From Chloroflexota bacterium (GTDB lineage: Bacteria; Chloroflexota; Ktedonobacteria; Ktedonobacterales; Ktedonobacteraceae), in assembly GCA_005881295.1 (NCBI GenBank), contig VBHS01000171.1:1-10227 (forward strand): DNA of 10,227 nucleotides, written 5' to 3'. Each line of letters begins with the position of its first letter. Position 1 is the first letter of the stretch. Below, in pieces: positions 7,368 through 10,227 of this stretch. Below the pieces are notes generated by a model. That model worked only from the letters and a program-made list of their open reading frames with translations, was not told where the DNA came from and did no database searches. The translations under genes were made by a program, and so were the position numbers.

Positions 7368-7526
7368 TTACCGCTCCATGCGCGAGGCTAAAAACTTGCA
7401 GAAGCCAGCAAAAAATAATGCCTTACTGGCTTCACCGGTTATGGCAGCTATCAGGCCAATAGTTAATCCCAGGGTCAGACCGATTCGGCCAGCTGGATGG
7501 TGAATTACCTGTAGAACAGTATTCAT
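7368..7526 (-). CDS. Small single-span membrane protein of unknown function (52 residues)
   Basis: The frame runs from ATG 7526-7524 to TAA 7370-7368. The protein begins MNTVLQVIHHPAGRIG and has one hydrophobic stretch (LTLGLTIGLIAAI, about 17-29). A second, milder apolar patch follows (ALFFAGFCKFLA, about 36-47), and the end is basic (SRMER). This suggests a small inner-membrane or membrane-associated peptide. Evidence for a true gene is the complete set of signals: AAAGGAGG (7530-7537) though only 3 nt from the ATG, a TATAGT -10 element (7571-7576) about 45 nt upstream, and a strong terminator just after the stop. I recognise no family. It could be a toxin-like or stress peptide, but nothing in the sequence proves that and no partner antitoxin is visible. 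Confidence 0.6.
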   Translation of the reverse strand: MNTVLQVIHHPAGRIGLTLGLTIGLIAAITGEASKALFFAGFCKFLASRMER

Positions 7527-7570
7527 TTTCCTCCTTTGGAAACGTTCAATTGCACTAGACGATACTGTTT

Positions 7571-7599
7571 ACTATAGCAGATTCCGCCGAAATAGCGAA
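7571..7599 (-). promoter_or_regulatory. Promoter of the 52-residue gene
   Basis: On the minus strand TATAGT (7576-7571, 5/6 to consensus) is 17 nt from TTCGCT (7599-7594), a poor -35. A weak -35 with a good -10 suggests dependence on an activator, and an inverted repeat lies immediately upstream. Confidence 0.45.
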
Positions 7600-7600
7600 A

Positions 7601-7638
7601 AGTTCACATTCAAAAAGTGAACTGTGTTAATGAACAGT
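7601..7638. promoter_or_regulatory. Candidate operator: repeated GTTCAC/GTGAAC half-sites
   Basis: AGTTCAC (7601-7607) and GTGAACT (7617-7623) form a perfect 7-bp inverted repeat with a 9-nt AT-rich spacer. A second inverted repeat shares its right arm: ACTGT (7621-7625) with ACAGT (7634-7638). The array abuts the weak -35 of the minus-strand promoter, where an activator or repressor dimer would sit. No regulator gene is in the window, so the partner is unknown. Confidence 0.4.
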
Positions 7639-7639
7639 A

Positions 7640-7911
7640 CGCCTGGAAGGTGTATCCTTAAAACGTACAAAGTTGTATATAAGATACTTTAACAGAGTTA
7701 GCTTAACACGCGGGTTCTACCCGTGTCCAGGAAAATAATATGCAGGGAAATATTGTTCTAAATACTAGAAGGTCTGAATCGGACACTACCCAGATGGGAT
7801 AGTACTAATGACTTGTTACTGTTTTGCAATCTCTTCCGTCCTATTCTGACATAAGGAACCTTATGGTTCCATTAATTTTTTTTACAGAACTTATACGCAT
7901 TCAAAGGGGAT
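7640..7911 (+). other. AT-rich interval before the GH15 gene with three small hairpins
   Basis: No gene is supported. Local foldbacks are ACACGCGGGT/ACCCGTGT (7706-7726, bulged), ACTACCC/GGGATAGT (7785-7803, one-base bulge) and the terminator-like hairpin at 7855-7883. A TATAAG-containing stretch near 7675-7685 may be a promoter for the GH15 gene, but no good -35 partner is seen. I recognise no known riboswitch consensus. Confidence 0.3.
7855..7883 (+). terminator. Terminator-like hairpin or attenuator just upstream of the GH15 gene
   Basis: GGAACC (7855-7860) and GGTTCC (7865-7870) form a perfect 6-bp stem with TTAT loop. ATTAA and then T8 (7876-7883) follow. The 5-nt gap between stem and T-run is longer than ideal, so termination may be weak. 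It lies 37 nt before the GH15 start, in the leader if that gene is transcribed from further upstream. Confidence 0.4.
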
Positions 7912-7920
7912 GTGGCTGGG

Positions 7921-9713
7921 ATGAAACAAAATCTTAGCAATTATCAACCAATCAATTCTTATGGAGTCATCGGGGACTGTCATTCAGTAGTCCTTATAAG
8001 CCCTGATGGTTCTGTGGACTGGGGCTGTCTACCAGATTTTGATAGTCCAGCCCTGTTCTGTCGCCTGCTTGATGCTGAACGGGGGGGCTACTTCAAAATA
8101 GCGCCAACCGACGAGTCCATTCCAGGCTCTCAGCGCTACTTGCGGAGCAGTAATGTACTGCAGACCAGGTTTGCGAGTATCGCTGGCGAAATAGTACTCA
8201 CCGATTTCATGCCAGTAGAGACATTGAGCGCCTGGCCTTACCGGGGAATGAATAATAATACCTGGACACGTGAGGATGGCTCTTGCCATTGCCTGGTGCG
8301 CAGCGTGGAATGTACGCATGGTGAACTTCCCGTCACGATGACGCTCAAAGTCAGCCCCAACTATGCAGCCTCACCCAGTGAAGTGTTCATGGCTGAGGAT
8401 AACATCGGAGCGGTCATCGCTGGAGGGAATCAGTATGTAGGCCTGGCAATCGTGGGAGCATAGCGTGTTTCCTCGTTCAACGTGCGTGTCGAGCAGGATG
8501 AGACGGATGGACATCCGTCAATTATTGTGCAAATAACGCTGCGTGAGGGGGAAAACGTCCTTTTTGCCGTCGGAGTGGGGCGCAGCTTGCAAGCGGCTCG
8601 TCGTCTCGTGGAGTATGAATTACAGCAACGCAATTTTGATTTTGAACTGGCGCATACGTTACACTGCTGGCGTAAGTGGGTTAAAGGTTGCAACTACTAT
8701 GGCCCCTATGCTGACGTAGTAGAGCGGAGCGCGCTCACGCTCAAGATGATGACCTATGCTCCAACTGGCGCTATCGTTGCTGCTCCGACTGCTTCTCTTC
8801 CAGAGGATCTTGGAGGGACACGTAACTGGGATTACCGGTATACCTGGCTGCGCGATGCCACTTTTACGCTCTACGCCTTGAATGTGCTCGGTTTTACTGA
8901 GGAGGCGCGTGCTTTCACCCACTGGTTACGACGTCTCTCGTACGTAGACGGTGAAGACCTGCAAATCATGTATGGTATACGAGGTGAACGTGACCTGACT
9001 GAGCAGGTATTGACACATCTCAGCGGCTACTGCGATACGAGTCCTGTGCGGATTGGCAATGGCGCGGCAAGCCAGAAGCAACTCGATGTTTTTGGTGAAG
9101 TGCTGGACTGCATCCATCTCTATCGCCGCCAGGGGGGCTTTGAACGTTATGGAGAGACGCTTGATGGCGCCTTATGGGCGATGATGAGAACATTTTATCA
9201 CACGGGTACAATACCTCTCTGGGAACTTTCACGCAAGCGTATGACGATGAAGGGCTCGATGCTTCGAACCTGCTACTACCGCTTGTTGGCTTCATTCCTA
9301 CTGATGATCCACGCATGCGCTCAACAGTTGATCGCACCATTGAGCGATTGACAGATGAGAACGGGTTCGTCTATCGCTACCTCTCAGAGGATGGCCTGGA
9401 AGGTTCAGAGGGGACTTTTTCCATTTGCACTTTCTGGCTGGTAGATAACCTCGCGATGCAGGGACGAGTAGACGAAGCCAGGTCACTTTTTGAGCGGTTG
9501 TTGTCCTACGCCGGGCGGCTTGGCTTGTTTTCTGAGGAGATCGATTCACAAAATCAAATCGCTTTAGGGAACTACCCGCAGGCTTTTACCCATATCGCGC
9601 TCATCAATAGCGCGATCAACCTGCAGAAGGCCGAGAGGCGGATGTCAGAACACCACACGGATCCTGTTATTGCCGCGATTAAGCTTCACGCCGGTGCACC
9701 CGGAAATAGTTAA
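7921..9713 (+). pseudogene. Glycoside hydrolase family 15 (glucoamylase/trehalase-like), broken by a stop and a deletion
   Basis: The intact family hydrolyses alpha-glucosidic bonds (maltodextrins or trehalose) in the cytosol by an inverting mechanism. The N-terminal beta-domain is clear: INSYGVIGDCHSVVLISPDG, then SVDWGCLPDFDSPALFCRLLD, at the start. In-frame TAG 8461-8463 interrupts it, and the same frame continues normally (RVSSFNVRVEQDETDG, LREGENVLFAVG). The (alpha/alpha)6 barrel follows: SALTLKMMTYAPTGAIVAAP, SLPEDLGGTRNWDYRYTWLRD, LQIMYGIRGERDL, PVRIGNGAASQKQLDVFGEVLD and LDGALWAMMR (to 9189). The frame then shifts: the rest, ILSHGYNTSLGTFTQAYDDE to LFSEEIDSQNQIALGNYPQAF, is in another frame, ending TAA 9711-9713. 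About 80-90 residues usual between these blocks are missing, including the segment with the general-acid Glu. The presumed base Glu in SEEID remains. ATG 7921 is chosen (AGGGG 7905-7909); GTG 7912 is possible. Confidence 0.88.
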
Positions 9714-9736
9714 GTGAGCGGTGAGGTAGAGGCTAT

Positions 9737-9790
9737 ACTAGAAAACAAAGGCAGGGCGAACAGTCATTCGCCCTGCCTTTGTTTTCTAGT
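9737..9790. terminator. Perfect 24-bp hairpin, bidirectional terminator
   Basis: The arms 9737-9760 and 9767-9790 are exact reverse complements with a 6-nt CAGTCA loop. The inner core GGCAGGGCGAA/TTCGCCCTGCC is GC-rich. The outer part reads AAAACAAA on the left and TTTGTTTT on the right, giving a T-rich exit in both directions. It begins 24 nt after the GH15 stop and separates it from the rlmI-like gene. Confidence 0.88.
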
Positions 9791-9862
9791 GGATGGTGTA
9801 TGCATTCTCTCCTGGTTTTGTGCAATAATAGCAATAGCATATGAGCGCAGAAAGAGTTTATT

Positions 9863-10227
9863 GTGTCGTCACCTGTTCGTTACCCAAGCGCCAGTCTAAA
9901 ACCTCACCGGGAAGAAAGCCTGCAGAGCGGGTACCTCTGGATCTTCTCGGGAGCACTCCAACAACCTCCCCACTGGATAGAGCCAGGTGGGCTGGTTGAT
10001 GTCAAGTCATCAACCGGAAAGTTTGTTGCTCGAGGGTACTATAACCCGCACACGGATATCGCTATTCGTATTCTGACGAACGATATTGAGGAAGCTATAG
10101 ATCGTGAGTTTTTACGCAGGCGTATTCGCAGCGCAATCGAGTTGAGGCAGATATTCGACGCTGACCGAACCAATACCTACCGACTCATTCACTCAGAGGG
10201 AGATGGGTTACCGGGGTTGGTCGTAGA
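9863..10227 (+). CDS. rlmI: RlmI-like class I SAM-dependent rRNA cytosine-5 methyltransferase, 5' part
   Basis: RlmI-type enzymes methylate a cytosine of 23S rRNA (C1962 in E. coli) using S-adenosylmethionine. About 121 codons are present before the window ends. The N-terminal PUA domain is recognisable: LKPHREESLQSGYLWIFSGA (12-31), EPGGLVDVKSSTGKFVARGY (40-59) and YNPHTDIAIRIL (60-71). A helical linker follows (FLRRRIRSAIELR). The sequence ends in the conserved YRLIHSEGDGLPGLVVD, which opens the central domain. The SAM-binding domain lies beyond the window. The frame is bounded upstream by TGA 9842. GTG 9863 is the best start, giving the usual distance to the PUA motif, with AGAAAGAG (9849-9856) as a modest ribosome site. 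It sits behind the strong 9737-9790 terminator and so should have its own promoter, which I could not place securely. Confidence 0.85.
   Translation, partial: MSSPVRYPSASLKPHREESLQSGYLWIFSGALQQPPHWIEPGGLVDVKSSTGKFVARGYYNPHTDIAIRILTNDIEEAIDREFLRRRIRSAIELRQIFDADRTNTYRLIHSEGDGLPGLVV

Noticed and set aside
7640..7911. Known riboswitch or tRNA in the GH15 leader
   Set aside because: No cloverleaf and no consensus core I recognise; only short isolated hairpins.
8461..8463. TAG reassigned to an amino acid
   Set aside because: Only one such in-frame TAG is seen, in a gene that also has a deletion; the small minus-strand gene ending at 6924 appears to use TAG as a normal stop.
9714..9899. + strand 61-codon frame starting right after the GH15 stop
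   Set aside because: It runs through the perfect terminator hairpin and into the start of the rlmI-like gene; its apolar stretch comes from T-rich terminator DNA.
1..10227. CRISPR array, toxin-antitoxin pair or defence island
   Set aside because: No direct repeats with regular spacing, and no nuclease, helicase or paired small genes of that type were found on either strand.

Overview
This window is a bacterial chromosome segment dominated by a tetrapyrrole (haem) biosynthesis operon. All six operon genes lie on the + strand in the order hemA-hemC-hemD-hemQ(broken)-hemL-hemB (725-6843). hemA and hemL mean 5-aminolevulinate is made from glutamyl-tRNA (C5 pathway). hemB, hemC and hemD carry it to uroporphyrinogen III. 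The chlorite-dismutase/HemQ-like gene in the middle points to the coproporphyrin-dependent ending used by many monoderm-type bacteria. The HemQ style, the middling base composition, frequent GTG starts and an IS1182-type transposase remnant fit Chloroflexota, perhaps Ktedonobacteria. That assignment is inference from general resemblance; there is no rRNA or marker gene to prove it.

Layout. 1-382: 3' end of an IS1182-type transposase, cut by the window edge and visibly more GC-rich than what follows. 383-724: intergenic, with two small inverted repeats and a good sigma70-type promoter for hemA. 725-6843: the hem operon, with tight or overlapping junctions. hemA and hemC overlap by 110 nt in different frames, hemC/hemD by 8 nt, and hemL/hemB by 4 nt (ATGA). 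6844-7911: a non-hem interval holding two small minus-strand genes. One encodes 79 residues. The other encodes 52 residues with one hydrophobic segment, and has its own Shine-Dalgarno, a -10 element, a candidate operator and a terminator. 7640-7911 carries three small hairpins, the last followed by T8. 7921-9713: a glycoside hydrolase family 15 (glucoamylase/trehalase-like) gene broken by an in-frame TAG and by an internal deletion with frameshift. 9737-9790: a perfect 24-bp hairpin, almost certainly a bidirectional terminator. 9863-10227: the 5' part of an RlmI-like 23S rRNA cytosine methyltransferase running off the window.

The most notable observation is that two genes, hemQ and the GH15 gene, each show the same type of damage. 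The beginning and end of the protein are well preserved, but a central block is absent and the two halves are joined out of frame. In hemQ the lost block should hold the catalytic Tyr and the haem-ligating His. In GH15 it should hold the general-acid Glu. The flanking hem genes look intact with all key residues present. Either these are recent real deletions or the sequence has local errors; the two cases need read-level checking.

I did not find a convincing new defence, CRISPR or mobile system here. The least explained parts are the minus-strand 52-codon gene with its operator-like repeats and the out-of-frame hemA/hemC overlap.
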